A stretch of 64,000 nt of DNA, from assembly GCA_947625485.1 (NCBI GenBank), contig CANQOP010000011.1, positions 1 to 64,000 of the forward strand, in the 5' to 3' direction. The position numbers and the translations under genes were made by a program. This document shows positions 17,047-25,602 of this stretch, piece by piece. This DNA comes from an uncultured Clostridia bacterium. GTDB lineage: Bacteria > Bacillota > Clostridia > Oscillospirales > Acutalibacteraceae. The notes under the pieces are model-generated. The model was given only the letters and a program-made list of their open reading frames with translations. It made no database searches and was not told where the DNA came from. Numbering within the stretch: the first letter of the stretch is position 1; every line of letters starts with the position of its first letter.

Positions 17047-17199
17047 ATTTTACTCCGCTTTCTGTTTTTGCTTACATTCTAACAAATTTACGGGTTTGAA
17101 GCAATAGTATGCAAAATTATTCTTGAAAATATTGCAGGTATATGATAATATCAAATTAAGGAATTTTAGTGTTAAGATTTAATAATAAAGGTGATAAAT

Positions 17200-18144
17200 A
17201 TGAAAAAACGCACTAAAATATTTATTTCATTTATACTTTCCGCTGTTGTTGTTTTTTCTGCCGTGTTTGCTGTGCAGGCGTCGGTTGTGTCCGATGAATA
17301 CCCGGACTTCGAGTTTGAGGCTGACCTGGAGGATACATACGCGGTATCTGCTTACAACGGTACAAATAAGGATATGGTCATACCCGATTATGTTTCGGGT
17401 CATTATGTTCAGCGCGTGGAGGAGAAGGCTTTTTATCAGAATTCCGTTATAAAAACCGCGCATCTTCACGATGGAATGACCGCGGTGAGGAAGTGGGGCT
17501 TTTACGGCTGCGAGAACTTAAAAAGCGTTTACTTTTCCAAGAATATGGCGGCTCTGTGGCAGAATGCTTTTTCCTACTGTCCGAACCTTGAGTCAGCGCT
17601 CTTGAGAAATACTGAGATAACTACGGTTTACTCGGGTTGTTTCTACAGCGACAGCGCGCTTAAATACGTTTCTCTTCCCGACACGCTCAAGGAGCTCGGA
17701 CCGACGGCTTTCTCGCGCACTGCTGTAAAATCCGTATACATTCCCGACGGCTGCGAGATTATCGGCAGCAGGTGCTTTGCATTCGACGAAAATCTTGAGG
17801 CGGTTTATGTGCCTGACTCTGCGGTAACTCTGGGAAACGATATTTTTAAGGGCTCAGACAAGGTGACGGTTTATACTGCCGAGGGCAGCGAAATGCAGAC
17901 TTACTGCGAGGATAACGGAATTGAATGTAAAATTGTAAAAAAATTTCCGTCTACAATTCTCGGAGACGTCAATAACGACGGCGTATTTGATATATGCGAC
18001 GTTACGGTGCTGCAGCGTGAGGTGGTCGGACTTTCGGGTTGTAAAAATATTTGGAATTCCGATTATGATAATAATTGCAACATTGATATAATCGACGCAA
18101 CGATTATGCAGAAATCTCTCGTCGGTATTGATGTGAGCAAATAA
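17200..18144 (+). CDS. Secreted leucine-rich-repeat protein with C-terminal dockerin
   Basis: A 314-aa exported protein: signal peptide (about 1-26), BspA/LRR_5-type leucine-rich repeats (about 60-235; repeated AF..C.NL..V.LP-like units), and a type I dockerin (about 250-312). The dockerin has both calcium loops, DVNNDGVFDICD and DYDNNCNIDIID. ATG 17200 with AAAGGTGAT is preferred to the in-frame GTG at 17191. It should bind a cohesin on a surface scaffold and use its LRR for adhesion or protein binding. No enzyme domain is seen. Confidence 0.85.
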   Translation: MKKRTKIFISFILSAVVVFSAVFAVQASVVSDEYPDFEFEADLEDTYAVSAYNGTNKDMVIPDYVSGHYVQRVEEKAFYQNSVIKTAHLHDGMTAVRKWGFYGCENLKSVYFSKNMAALWQNAFSYCPNLESALLRNTEITTVYSGCFYSDSALKYVSLPDTLKELGPTAFSRTAVKSVYIPDGCEIIGSRCFAFDENLEAVYVPDSAVTLGNDIFKGSDKVTVYTAEGSEMQTYCEDNGIECKIVKKFPSTILGDVNNDGVFDICDVTVLQREVVGLSGCKNIWNSDYDNNCNIDIIDATIMQKSLVGIDVSK

Positions 18145-18230
18145 CATAATGGTAGTAGGTTTTCGTCAAATATACATTTAATTTTAACAGTGTATCAGCG
18201 CGGTATGGTTACTTATGCGCGAAGGATATA

Positions 18231-18268
18231 GGAAGGTCTGCGAATAATGCGCGGACTTTCTTTTTATT
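18231..18268 (+). terminator. Terminator after LRR-dockerin gene
   Basis: Stem GAAGGTCTGCG / CGCGGACTTTC with a 7-base loop, followed by T5. Confidence 0.75.
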
Positions 18269-18273
18269 TGCAG

Positions 18274-18302
18274 TTGACTTTAGCGTGATGATATGCTAAA
18301 AT
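18274..18302 (+). promoter_or_regulatory. Predicted promoter of amino-acid ABC operon
   Basis: TTGACT at 18274-18279 and TAAAAT at 18297-18302 with a 17-base spacer, 34 bases upstream of the binding-protein gene. Confidence 0.7.
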
Positions 18303-18336
18303 TAGTTTGCTCAAAAAAATTCAAGAGGTGCAAATT

Positions 18337-19212
18337 ATGAAGAAAACATTAGCATTATTACTTGTTGCTATGCTTGCTGTTACAGCAATTTTTGCGGGCT
18401 GCGGCAACAATAACGACCAAGGCTCCGACAGTGCTGCAAATAACGCGGCGGCAGAGGAGGCTACCGTAACAGAGGACGGCGGAAAGACCTTTACTGTAGG
18501 ATTCGACGCGGAATTTCCTCCGTACGGCTATAAGGATAAGAAATCGAACGAGTACACAGGCTTTGACCTCGACCTTGCTCAGGAAGTTTGTGACCGTTTA
18601 GGCTGGGAGCTTGTTAAGCAGCCTATTGACTGGGACAGCAAGGATATGGAGCTTAACTCGGGAACAATCAACTGTATCTGGAACGGGTTTACGATGAACG
18701 GACGCGAGGACGACTATACGTGGTCAAAGCCGTATATCGACAATTCTCAGGTTGTTGTGGTAAATACAAATTCCGGCATTAAGTCGCTCGACGACTTAGC
18801 AGGCAAAATCGTTGCGGTTCAGACGGACTCCTCCGCTCTTGCGGCTCTTGCGGGCGACGACGCAACAAAGGCTAATCAGAAGCTCTGCGCTTCATTTAAG
18901 GAGCTGCAGCAGATTCCGAGCTACGAGACAGCTCTGTTAAATCTTGAGTCAGGCTCTGTTGAGGCTGTATGTATGGATATAGGTGTAGCTAACTATAAGG
19001 TTGCGGACAGCGACGGTAAGTTTACCATTCTAGGCGACCAGATTTCCACCGAGCAGTACGCTATCGGCTTTAAGAAGGGAAACGAGGCTCTGCGCGATAT
19101 CGTTGAGAAAACTCTTATGGAAATGTATGAGGACGGTACTGTTGCTAAAATCGCAAACAGCAAAGATGAATACAAGGGCTTAGAGGACACAATCTGCCTC
19201 GGCAACGACTGA
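18337..19212 (+). CDS. Polar amino-acid ABC transporter, substrate-binding lipoprotein
   Basis: A 291-aa extracellular solute-binding protein (SBP family 3). The lipoprotein signal ends in a lipobox around FAGC (about residue 25), followed by a low-complexity linker and the bilobed domain starting FTVGFDAEFPPYGYKD. The ATG at 18337 with AAGAGGTG upstream is preferred over an in-frame TTG at 18307. It delivers a polar amino acid (cystine, glutamine or arginine class; not resolvable here) to the permease and ATPase downstream. A terminator-like hairpin follows, so this gene is probably expressed above the other two. Confidence 0.92.
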   Translation: MKKTLALLLVAMLAVTAIFAGCGNNNDQGSDSAANNAAAEEATVTEDGGKTFTVGFDAEFPPYGYKDKKSNEYTGFDLDLAQEVCDRLGWELVKQPIDWDSKDMELNSGTINCIWNGFTMNGREDDYTWSKPYIDNSQVVVVNTNSGIKSLDDLAGKIVAVQTDSSALAALAGDDATKANQKLCASFKELQQIPSYETALLNLESGSVEAVCMDIGVANYKVADSDGKFTILGDQISTEQYAIGFKKGNEALRDIVEKTLMEMYEDGTVAKIANSKDEYKGLEDTICLGND

Positions 19213-19225
19213 TTTTCAAAAGGTA

Positions 19226-19260
19226 GTGCCACAGGTTTAATTCCTGTGGCACTTTCTGTT
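19226..19260 (+). terminator. Hairpin between binding protein and permease genes
   Basis: Perfect 10-bp stem GTGCCACAGG / CCTGTGGCAC followed by TTTCTGTT. It probably acts as a partial terminator that sets a high binding-protein to permease ratio. Confidence 0.8.
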
Positions 19261-19290
19261 CTGATTTTAATTAAATCCAGGTGAAGTGTA

Positions 19291-20046
19291 ATGAAGAAAA
19301 AACCTTTGATAGCCGTGATAATATTTGCGTCGCTGCTTATTCCCGCTATGCTCAGTTCTTGCGGCGTATCGGGCGGTGACGGAGGAGCGATTGGCTGGTT
19401 TTTCGGCGTGATAGTTCAGCTTTCGTCGGGAATGTGGGCGTCGCTCGAGCTTTTTGCGCTTACTTTGATTTTCTCAATGCCTCTGGGACTTCTTATCTGT
19501 TTTCTAAGGCGTTCCCGTTTTAAGGCAATTGAGCTTGTGGCAAAATTCTACATATCCGTAATGCGCGGCACTCCGCTTATGCTCCAGCTGCTGGTGGTTT
19601 ACTTCGGACCGTATTTCCTGTTCCGTATGCCGCTTAGCACCGAGTACCGTTTTTACGCCGCGATTATCGGTTTCGCGCTAAACTATGCCGCGTATTTTGC
19701 AGAGATTTACCGCAGCGGAATAGAGGCTGTTCCCGAAGGTCAGTACGAGGCGGCGAAGGTGCTCGGCTATTCGCGTCAGCAGACCTTTGTTAAAATTGTA
19801 TTTCCCCAGATGGTGCGCCATATCCTGCCTCCCGTTACAAATGAGATAATCACACTCGTAAAGGATACGTCTCTCGCATTTGCGATAGCGTTCGTGGAGA
19901 TGTTTACTCTCGCAAAACAGATTTCCGCGGCAGACAGCAATATTATGCCCCTTTTCGTTGCGGGATTGTTCTACTATATTTTCAACCTCGTCGTGTCTTT
20001 TGTTATGGGCAAAATCGAGAAAAAAATGAACTACTACAGCAGATAG
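19291..20046 (+). CDS. Polar amino-acid ABC transporter permease
   Basis: A 251-aa HisM/GlnP-type permease. The transport segment (about 45-245) has the EAA loop EGQYEAAKVLGYSRQQTFVKIV in its usual place. Oddly, the first about 30 residues look like a lipoprotein signal: basic KKK, a hydrophobic run, then LSSC followed by GVSGGDGG. AGGTGA precedes the ATG. It forms the membrane channel with the ATPase 10 bases downstream. Confidence 0.9.
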   Translation: MKKKPLIAVIIFASLLIPAMLSSCGVSGGDGGAIGWFFGVIVQLSSGMWASLELFALTLIFSMPLGLLICFLRRSRFKAIELVAKFYISVMRGTPLMLQLLVVYFGPYFLFRMPLSTEYRFYAAIIGFALNYAAYFAEIYRSGIEAVPEGQYEAAKVLGYSRQQTFVKIVFPQMVRHILPPVTNEIITLVKDTSLAFAIAFVEMFTLAKQISAADSNIMPLFVAGLFYYIFNLVVSFVMGKIEKKMNYYSR

Positions 20047-20056
20047 GAAGGTTGCT

Positions 20057-20815
20057 ATGAAGCTTTTGGAAATTAACAACATAAAAAAGTCCTTCGACGA
20101 CCTCGAGGTGCTCAAGGATATATCTATTTCAGTAGAGGAGGGGGAGGTCGTCTCTATCCTCGGACCCTCCGGCAGCGGTAAATCGACTTTGCTCAGGTGC
20201 GCGACTATGCTGGAGACCATGGACGCGGGAACGCTTATGTACTGCGGCGAAAAAGCGGTAACGGACGTGAGCGGAAAGGCGGTCTACGCTCCAAAAGAGA
20301 GCCTCAGGCGTATTCAGAATTATTTCGGCCTCGTGTTTCAGAATTTCAACCTCTTTCCGCACTATACTGTGCTTAAAAATATAATTGACGCGCCTGTGCA
20401 CATTCTCAAACGCGATAAAAAAGAGGTTACAGAGGAGGCTATGTCCCTGCTCAGGCAAATGGGTATAGAGGACAAAGCGGACTACTACCCGTGTCAGCTT
20501 TCGGGCGGACAGCAGCAGCGAGTGGCTATCGCACGTGCTCTCGCTATGAAACCTAAGATTCTCTTTTTTGACGAACCGACCTCCGCGCTCGACCCCGAGC
20601 TAACCTCGGAAATTTTAAAGGTGCTGAGACTGCTCGCGAGTCAGAAGATGACGATGGTTATTGTAACGCACGAAATTGAATTTGCAAGAAATGTCTCCGA
20701 CCGCGTTATTTTTATGGACGAGGGCTATATAGTGGAGCAGGGAAGACCCGAGGATGTTATTGACAACCCCGAGAACGACCGCGTACGAGCGTTCCTCGCC
20801 AAGGTCAAGGGTTAA
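20057..20815 (+). CDS. Polar amino-acid ABC transporter ATPase
   Basis: A 252-aa GlnQ/HisP-type ATPase with Walker A GPSGSGKST (about 36-44), signature LSGGQQQRVAIARAL, Walker B ILFFDEPTSALDP and the H-loop VTHE. It drives import through the upstream permease. GGAAGG precedes the ATG. Confidence 0.94.
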   Translation: MKLLEINNIKKSFDDLEVLKDISISVEEGEVVSILGPSGSGKSTLLRCATMLETMDAGTLMYCGEKAVTDVSGKAVYAPKESLRRIQNYFGLVFQNFNLFPHYTVLKNIIDAPVHILKRDKKEVTEEAMSLLRQMGIEDKADYYPCQLSGGQQQRVAIARALAMKPKILFFDEPTSALDPELTSEILKVLRLLASQKMTMVIVTHEIEFARNVSDRVIFMDEGYIVEQGRPEDVIDNPENDRVRAFLAKVKG

Positions 20816-20829
20816 TAATTTTGCATCAG

Positions 20830-20848
20830 AGCCGCCCGCGGGCGGCTT
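20830..20848. terminator. GC-rich palindrome after amino-acid ABC operon
   Basis: AGCCGCCCG/CGGGCGGCT is a perfect palindrome just after the ATPase stop. The T-run is poor (TTGTATTAT), so termination may be partial. Confidence 0.55.
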
Positions 20849-20866
20849 GTATTATAACTTTCATAA

Positions 20867-20909
20867 AAAGTAAAAAGAAAAGCAAAAAGGCTACCCGACG
20901 GGTAGCCTT
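20867..20909 (-). terminator. Terminator of rpmB
   Basis: AAGGCTACCC-gac-GGGTAGCCTT, read on the minus strand and followed by a T-rich tract. Confidence 0.85.
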
Positions 20910-20925
20910 GACTATTGCGGATTAA

Positions 20926-21114
20926 TCAGATTGCACGCTCTACCTTACCTGAACGTAAGCATCTTGTGCAAGCATATACGTGCTTCGGAGAGCCGTCAAC
21001 GATAGCCTTTACTCTCTGTACATTCGGTTTCCAAGTTCTGTTTGAACGTCTGTGCGAGTGAGAAACCTTAATACCAAAAGTTACGCCCTTACCGCAGAAA
21101 TCACATTTTGCCAT
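20926..21114 (-). CDS. rpmB: Ribosomal protein L28
   Basis: Large-subunit ribosomal protein of 62 aa. It starts MAKCDFCGKG and has CxxC at 4-7 and a second CTRC pair near residue 50, the zinc-binding (C+) form of L28. AGGAGG lies 8 bases before the ATG at 21114; an in-frame extension upstream has no ribosome-binding site. Confidence 0.95.
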   Translation of the reverse strand: MAKCDFCGKGVTFGIKVSHSHRRSNRTWKPNVQRVKAIVDGSPKHVYACTRCLRSGKVERAI

Positions 21115-21219
21115 GTGTCTGCACCTCCTTATTGAAAATAACAATATTTACAAATCAACTACCATATTATAAATGATTAGCTGTGAAAATGCAAGTACTT
21201 TTTTAAAAAAATTACAGTC

Positions 21220-21248
21220 TTGTATTTTTTTCTTATGTATTGTATAAT
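21220..21248 (+). promoter_or_regulatory. Predicted promoter for the M50-scpAB gene run
   Basis: TTGTAT at 21220-21225, 17-base spacer, TATAAT at 21243-21248; the next start codon is at 21286. Confidence 0.65.
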
Positions 21249-21285
21249 ATTATGAAATATATAGATAGAATAGGAGTACTTTGCA

Positions 21286-21975
21286 ATGCTATTTGATTTT
21301 ATCCGCTCGATTCAGGCAGGAACGGTTGATTTTGCCGAAATTCTGATATATATTCTTGTTGCTCTTATGATTATTTTCCTTATTATGCCGTTCCACGAGT
21401 GGGCGCACGCGTTTACAGCCTACAAGCTCGGAGATACGAGTGTAAAATACCGCAAGCGCTTAACCCTAAATCCGCTAGAGCACATTGACCCTGTAGGCGC
21501 GCTTATGATAATTCTGCTCGGCTTCGGTTGGGCTAAGCCTGTGCCGATTAACGACCGCAACTTTAAGAATCCTAAGGTAGGAATGGGAATTACAGCACTC
21601 GCGGGTCCTGTGGCAAACTTCGTAGCGGCTCTTGCGGGAGGACTTATTCTTAACGCTATCCTCGCATTCGCTCCGTTCACCTTTTACTCCGGATTTGGAA
21701 AATATGTCGTTTTGTTCTTCTTATATTATGTTCAGCTTAATATCACTCTTGCGGTGTTTAACCTTCTTCCGATACCGCCGCTCGACGGCTCAAAAATTCT
21801 CTTTATGTTTCTTCCCGATAAATGGGTTTACACGCTTTATAAATACGAAAACGTGTTTTTTATAGCAATTCTGGTGCTCGTATGGTTTGATATTTTACCA
21901 ATAGGACAAATTTCAATCGCGCTGTATAACTTTGTAGACTGGATTACGGCGCTGCCGTTTGCGGCGTTCGGTTGA
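21286..21975 (+). CDS. Site-2 protease family (M50) membrane metalloprotease
   Basis: A 229-aa polytopic membrane protein. The zinc motif HEWAH is at residues 37-41 and the second metal-site block NLLPIPPLDGSK lies near 160-171, both within hydrophobic segments. It lacks a PDZ domain, as in the short M50 subgroup commonly found next to scpA-scpB in Firmicutes. It likely cleaves membrane-embedded substrates; the target is unknown. Confidence 0.88.
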   Translation: MLFDFIRSIQAGTVDFAEILIYILVALMIIFLIMPFHEWAHAFTAYKLGDTSVKYRKRLTLNPLEHIDPVGALMIILLGFGWAKPVPINDRNFKNPKVGMGITALAGPVANFVAALAGGLILNAILAFAPFTFYSGFGKYVVLFFLYYVQLNITLAVFNLLPIPPLDGSKILFMFLPDKWVYTLYKYENVFFIAILVLVWFDILPIGQISIALYNFVDWITALPFAAFG

Positions 21976-22033
21976 TAAAAAAGCGCGCGTCGGGTGAAAA
22001 ACGGCACGAATATAATGATTTGCGGAGGCGGCT

Positions 22034-22753
22034 ATGGAAGCAATCCCACAACTTAATTACAAGCTGCCTTGCTACGAAGGGCCGCTTGACCTTCTTTTAA
22101 CTTTGATTGCAAAGAACAAAATTAATATATACGATATACAGATTTCCGAGCTTTTGGAGCAGTATATGGAGCAGATTGAACTTATGCGCGAGAACGAAAT
22201 GGACATAGCGTCAGAGTTCCTCGCGATGGCGTCCCGTCTGGTGTATATCAAGTCTGCAATGCTCCTGCCCAAGCACGAGGAAGAGGCGGAGGAGCTTAAA
22301 AGAGAACTCACGGGACAACTCATTGAATACCGTCTTTGCAGGGAAATCGCTGAAAAACTCAGCAAAATTTATGACTTTGACACATTTTTCAGGGACGTGT
22401 CTCCCGTCAAATTCGACCTCACATATAACCGTATTCACGACCCGTCTGATATAGTTAAGGGATATATCGGAGCGGTAGGGCGCGGAAAGCGCAAGCTTCC
22501 GCCGCCGCAGTCTGCTTTTTCCGGTATAATCGAGCGCAAAATTGTTTCGGTAAACTCGAAGATAATCTCTGTAATGCGCAGACTATGGCACGGAAAGCGC
22601 GTAAAATACGCGGAGCTGTTCTCGGCTGCCGACGGCAGGGGAGACTTAGTTGCGACTTTTCTCGCGGTGCTTGAGCTGGTTAAGGGAAAACGCGTGAGGA
22701 TTGACGGAGACGGAGATAACGCTCAGGTGTATATGCTGGAGGACAAGAAATGA
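22034..22753 (+). CDS. scpA: Segregation and condensation protein A
   Basis: A 239-aa kleisin subunit of the SMC-ScpA-ScpB condensin that compacts and segregates chromosomes. The N-terminal YEGPLDLLLTLIAKNKINIYDI matches ScpA, and the C-terminal winged-helix part ends near VYMLEDKK. GGAGGCGG precedes the ATG. It overlaps scpB by 4 bases (ATGA), a classic coupled pair. Confidence 0.94.
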   Translation: MEAIPQLNYKLPCYEGPLDLLLTLIAKNKINIYDIQISELLEQYMEQIELMRENEMDIASEFLAMASRLVYIKSAMLLPKHEEEAEELKRELTGQLIEYRLCREIAEKLSKIYDFDTFFRDVSPVKFDLTYNRIHDPSDIVKGYIGAVGRGKRKLPPPQSAFSGIIERKIVSVNSKIISVMRRLWHGKRVKYAELFSAADGRGDLVATFLAVLELVKGKRVRIDGDGDNAQVYMLEDKK

Positions 22754-23322
22754 AAACCGAAAAAATAAACAGCGCTATAGAGGCGATACTATTTGCAAAC
22801 GGCGCGTCGGTGGAGCCGTCGAGGATAGCTGAAGCTCTGGAAATCACGGCAGATGAGGCTGAAACTTACCTCGAAGAGTTAAGACAGGAATATGAAAATG
22901 CCGACAGAGGCATTACTATAGTAAAACTCGGAAACAGCTATCAGATGGTAAGCGTGAAGGAATACGCGCCCGCTGTCCGCACGGTTATGGATATGAGACG
23001 CAATACTCCGCTCTCGCAGGCGGCGCTCGAGGTGCTCGCCGTAATTGCCTACAACCAGCCCGTGACCAAGACCTTTGTTGAGCAGATACGCGGAGTCGAC
23101 TGCTCGGGCGTTATCGGCTCGCTTACGGCAAAGGATTTGATTGAAGAAAAGGGCAGGCTTGAGCTTCCAGGCAGACCGTTGATTTACGGAACTACGGAAA
23201 ACTTTCTGAGATGCTTTAACATTTCCTCTATAGAAGAACTCCCGCCGCTGCCCGAGGATAACTCAAAGGAAGATAAAAGTGACGATACGGTTGAAATGAC
23301 CGACGAAGAAACTGATGAATAA
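22750..23322 (+). CDS. scpB: Segregation and condensation protein B
   Basis: A 190-aa tandem winged-helix partner of ScpA. Typical blocks are SAIEAILFANGASVE at the N-terminus, LSQAALEVLAVIAYNQPVTK near residue 78-97, and GRPLIYGTTENFL near 145. The acidic C-terminal tail is usual. Its stop is directly followed by the start of the DUF2953 gene. Confidence 0.94.
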   Translation: MKTEKINSAIEAILFANGASVEPSRIAEALEITADEAETYLEELRQEYENADRGITIVKLGNSYQMVSVKEYAPAVRTVMDMRRNTPLSQAALEVLAVIAYNQPVTKTFVEQIRGVDCSGVIGSLTAKDLIEEKGRLELPGRPLIYGTTENFLRCFNISSIEELPPLPEDNSKEDKSDDTVEMTDEETDE

Positions 23323-23964
23323 ATGCTTGCGTTGTATATAATATTGGGCATACTTCTTTTGCTTTTCTCGCTTACGCTTTTGAATGTGTACTGGTACGCC
23401 GAATACGACGAAAAGTTAAAAGTTTTTGTAAGAATAGCGTTTTTAAAAATTCAGCTTGCACCCCAAAAGCAAAAAGAAGAAAAACCTAAGAAAAAGTCCC
23501 CCAAAAAGCAGAAAAAGAAAAAAAAGAAGAAAAAAAAGACCGAAAAACCCGAAAAAAAGGAACCGTCATTTATAAATAAATTGTATAAGGAGCGCGGCGT
23601 TTCGGGTATAATAGATATTATAAGGCAGCTCGCTGAAATCGTTGCGGGAGCTTTAAAGGGAATATTTTCTCATTTAATCGTTACGGAGCTCACCGTAAAG
23701 CTCGATATTTCGGGCGAGGACGCCGCCGATTCGGCTATTAAGTACGGCAGGGTGTGCGCGGCGCTTTTCCCCGCGCTTAGGGTGATTACAGATATAGTTA
23801 CGGTGAAACACTATAACGTAAGTGTCACTCCCGTTTTCTCGGACAAGCCCGAAACGCGCGCATACGCGAGGGCTAAGGCAAAGATAAGGATAATTCATAT
23901 CCTTAAACATCTTATTACAAAGGGCATATCCGCTCTTAAACTGTTTGTTAACCTGAAAACATAA
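23323..23964 (+). CDS. DUF2953 membrane protein with poly-lysine stretch
   Basis: A 213-aa protein: one N-terminal transmembrane helix (about 2-22), a very lysine-rich linker (about 48-84) encoded by two A8 runs (23518-23525 and 23530-23537), then a DUF2953-type domain (about 90-200). Proteins of this family often sit beside gerW/ytfJ in spore formers and may act in sporulation. The start ATG immediately follows the scpB stop. The long A-runs could promote polymerase or ribosome slippage. Confidence 0.75.
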   Translation: MLALYIILGILLLLFSLTLLNVYWYAEYDEKLKVFVRIAFLKIQLAPQKQKEEKPKKKSPKKQKKKKKKKKKTEKPEKKEPSFINKLYKERGVSGIIDIIRQLAEIVAGALKGIFSHLIVTELTVKLDISGEDAADSAIKYGRVCAALFPALRVITDIVTVKHYNVSVTPVFSDKPETRAYARAKAKIRIIHILKHLITKGISALKLFVNLKT

Positions 23965-23985
23965 AAGTATAAAGGAGAAATAAAT

Positions 23986-24411
23986 ATGGACCATCCAATC
24001 AACGGTTTAATGGATACCACTATGAAAAAAATCAAAGAAATGGTGGACGTAAATACCATTATCGGCGACCCGATTACAACTCACGACGGCACGACCGTTA
24101 TTCCCGTGTCCAAGGTGACCTATGGATTTGCTTCGGGCGGTTCGGACTTTCCGACAAAAAAGGAGAGCAAGGACTGTTTCGGCGGCGGCAGCGGCGCAGG
24201 AGTGACAATCCAGCCTATCGCTTTTCTGGTTATCTCGAACGGCGACGTAAGAATGATTTCTATTGATAAGTACGACGGAGCGGCGGACAGAGTTGTCGGA
24301 ATGGTGCCGGATTTGGTTGACAAGGTTACGGGTCTTTTCAAGCGCGACAAATCCGCTAAAAATAAGGTGACTGACTCCGAAGCCGCGGAGCCTGAGGAAG
24401 AGGTATTCTAA
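23986..24411 (+). CDS. gerW: Spore protein GerW (YtfJ family)
   Basis: A 141-aa YtfJ/GerW protein. The block around GDPITTHDGTTVIPVSKVTYGF, the Gly-rich FGGGSGAGVTIQPIAFLVI and the downstream ISI segment are diagnostic. In Bacillus GerW is a forespore protein needed for normal germination. AAAGGAG precedes the ATG. Its place between DUF2953 and a D,D-carboxypeptidase is the order known in many Clostridia. Confidence 0.92.
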   Translation: MDHPINGLMDTTMKKIKEMVDVNTIIGDPITTHDGTTVIPVSKVTYGFASGGSDFPTKKESKDCFGGGSGAGVTIQPIAFLVISNGDVRMISIDKYDGAADRVVGMVPDLVDKVTGLFKRDKSAKNKVTDSEAAEPEEEVF

Positions 24412-24465
24412 TTTTGCTTTTTGTTTCATAACCTTATATGTGTAATAACTTGTATGGGTGATATT

Positions 24466-25602
24466 ATGAAACAAATGAAACGATTTTTTTCGGTTGCGAT
24501 AGCGTGTTTAATTGTTTTTTCGTCCGTTGTGTGCGTAAGCGCGGCAGATTTGAGCGTCGGCGCTCAGACTGCAGTGCTCTACTGCCCCGAAAACGAGCAG
24601 GTATTTTTCTCTAAAAATCCGAATGCGCGTATGAGACCCGCCAGCACAACCAAGCTGATGACTGCACTGCTCACTCTAGAGTACGCGGCTAAAGACAATA
24701 AAAAGGTTAAATTTAAGAGGAAAATGATTGCCGAGGGCAGCAGTATGTACCTCAAAGTCGGAGAGGTTGTTACTCTGCGCGACTTAGCGGTCGGGATAAT
24801 GATGTGCTCAGGTAACGACGCGGCAAACGCGGCGGCGATTTCGATAGACGGAAGTCTAGGAAAGTTTTCGGATCGTATGAATAAGCGCGCCGAAGAAATC
24901 GGAATGAAACACACGCATTTCGTAACACCGAGCGGTCTTGACGACGACAACCACTATACTACGGCATATGACCTTGCTCTGCTTATGTCTGCGGCGCTCA
25001 AAAATGAGGATTTTCGTAAGCTAACCTCTGAGCGCAGTGACACAGTAAAATTTATTGAGCCGAAAAATAAAGTCGTGACATATTCTAACCATAACCGTCT
25101 GCTCTCTATGTATAAGTATTGCATAGGGGGAAAAACGGGATATACTATGGCGGCGGGCAGATGCCTTGTGACTGCGGCGAAAAAGGACGGACTTACGCTT
25201 GTCGCCGTTACCCTCAGGGACAGGAACGACTGGAATGACCATATTGCGCTCTATGAGTACGGTTTTGAGCATTATATGATGAAGTGCTTAGACGATTCCG
25301 ATTTCTACATCGACGTCGATACAGTAGGCGGAACTACGGAGAAAACCACTGTCGGAGGCGAAGGGGTGACGAACGTTATTGTGTCGTCAGGCGATTTTGA
25401 TAAGGTTAAGAGAAGCGTTTATATGGATAATTTTCTATACGCGCCTTTAAGTGAGGGCGACACTGTGGGTAAAATTTTATATACACTTGACGGAAAGGTG
25501 CTCGCAGAGCATAAGCTCGTTGCGGCGTCTAAAAATAATTCTCAAAAAGAAAATAAATCCCTCTGGGATTTTATAAAAGGAATTTTCAATAATGCGTTAT
25601 GA
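24466..25602 (+). CDS. D-alanyl-D-alanine carboxypeptidase (peptidase S11, DacF-like)
   Basis: A 378-aa exported penicillin-binding protein that trims the terminal D-Ala of peptidoglycan stem peptides. Signal peptide about 1-26; active-site SxxK at 60-63 (STTK), SGN at 115-117, KTG at 223-225, all intact. A C-terminal domain follows, ending in a hydrophobic segment that may anchor it. The ATG at 24466 gives a good signal peptide and has GGGTGAT upstream; an in-frame TTG at 24421 is less likely. Its context next to gerW suggests a role in spore cortex formation. Confidence 0.92.
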   Translation: MKQMKRFFSVAIACLIVFSSVVCVSAADLSVGAQTAVLYCPENEQVFFSKNPNARMRPASTTKLMTALLTLEYAAKDNKKVKFKRKMIAEGSSMYLKVGEVVTLRDLAVGIMMCSGNDAANAAAISIDGSLGKFSDRMNKRAEEIGMKHTHFVTPSGLDDDNHYTTAYDLALLMSAALKNEDFRKLTSERSDTVKFIEPKNKVVTYSNHNRLLSMYKYCIGGKTGYTMAAGRCLVTAAKKDGLTLVAVTLRDRNDWNDHIALYEYGFEHYMMKCLDDSDFYIDVDTVGGTTEKTTVGGEGVTNVIVSSGDFDKVKRSVYMDNFLYAPLSEGDTVGKILYTLDGKVLAEHKLVAASKNNSQKENKSLWDFIKGIFNNAL

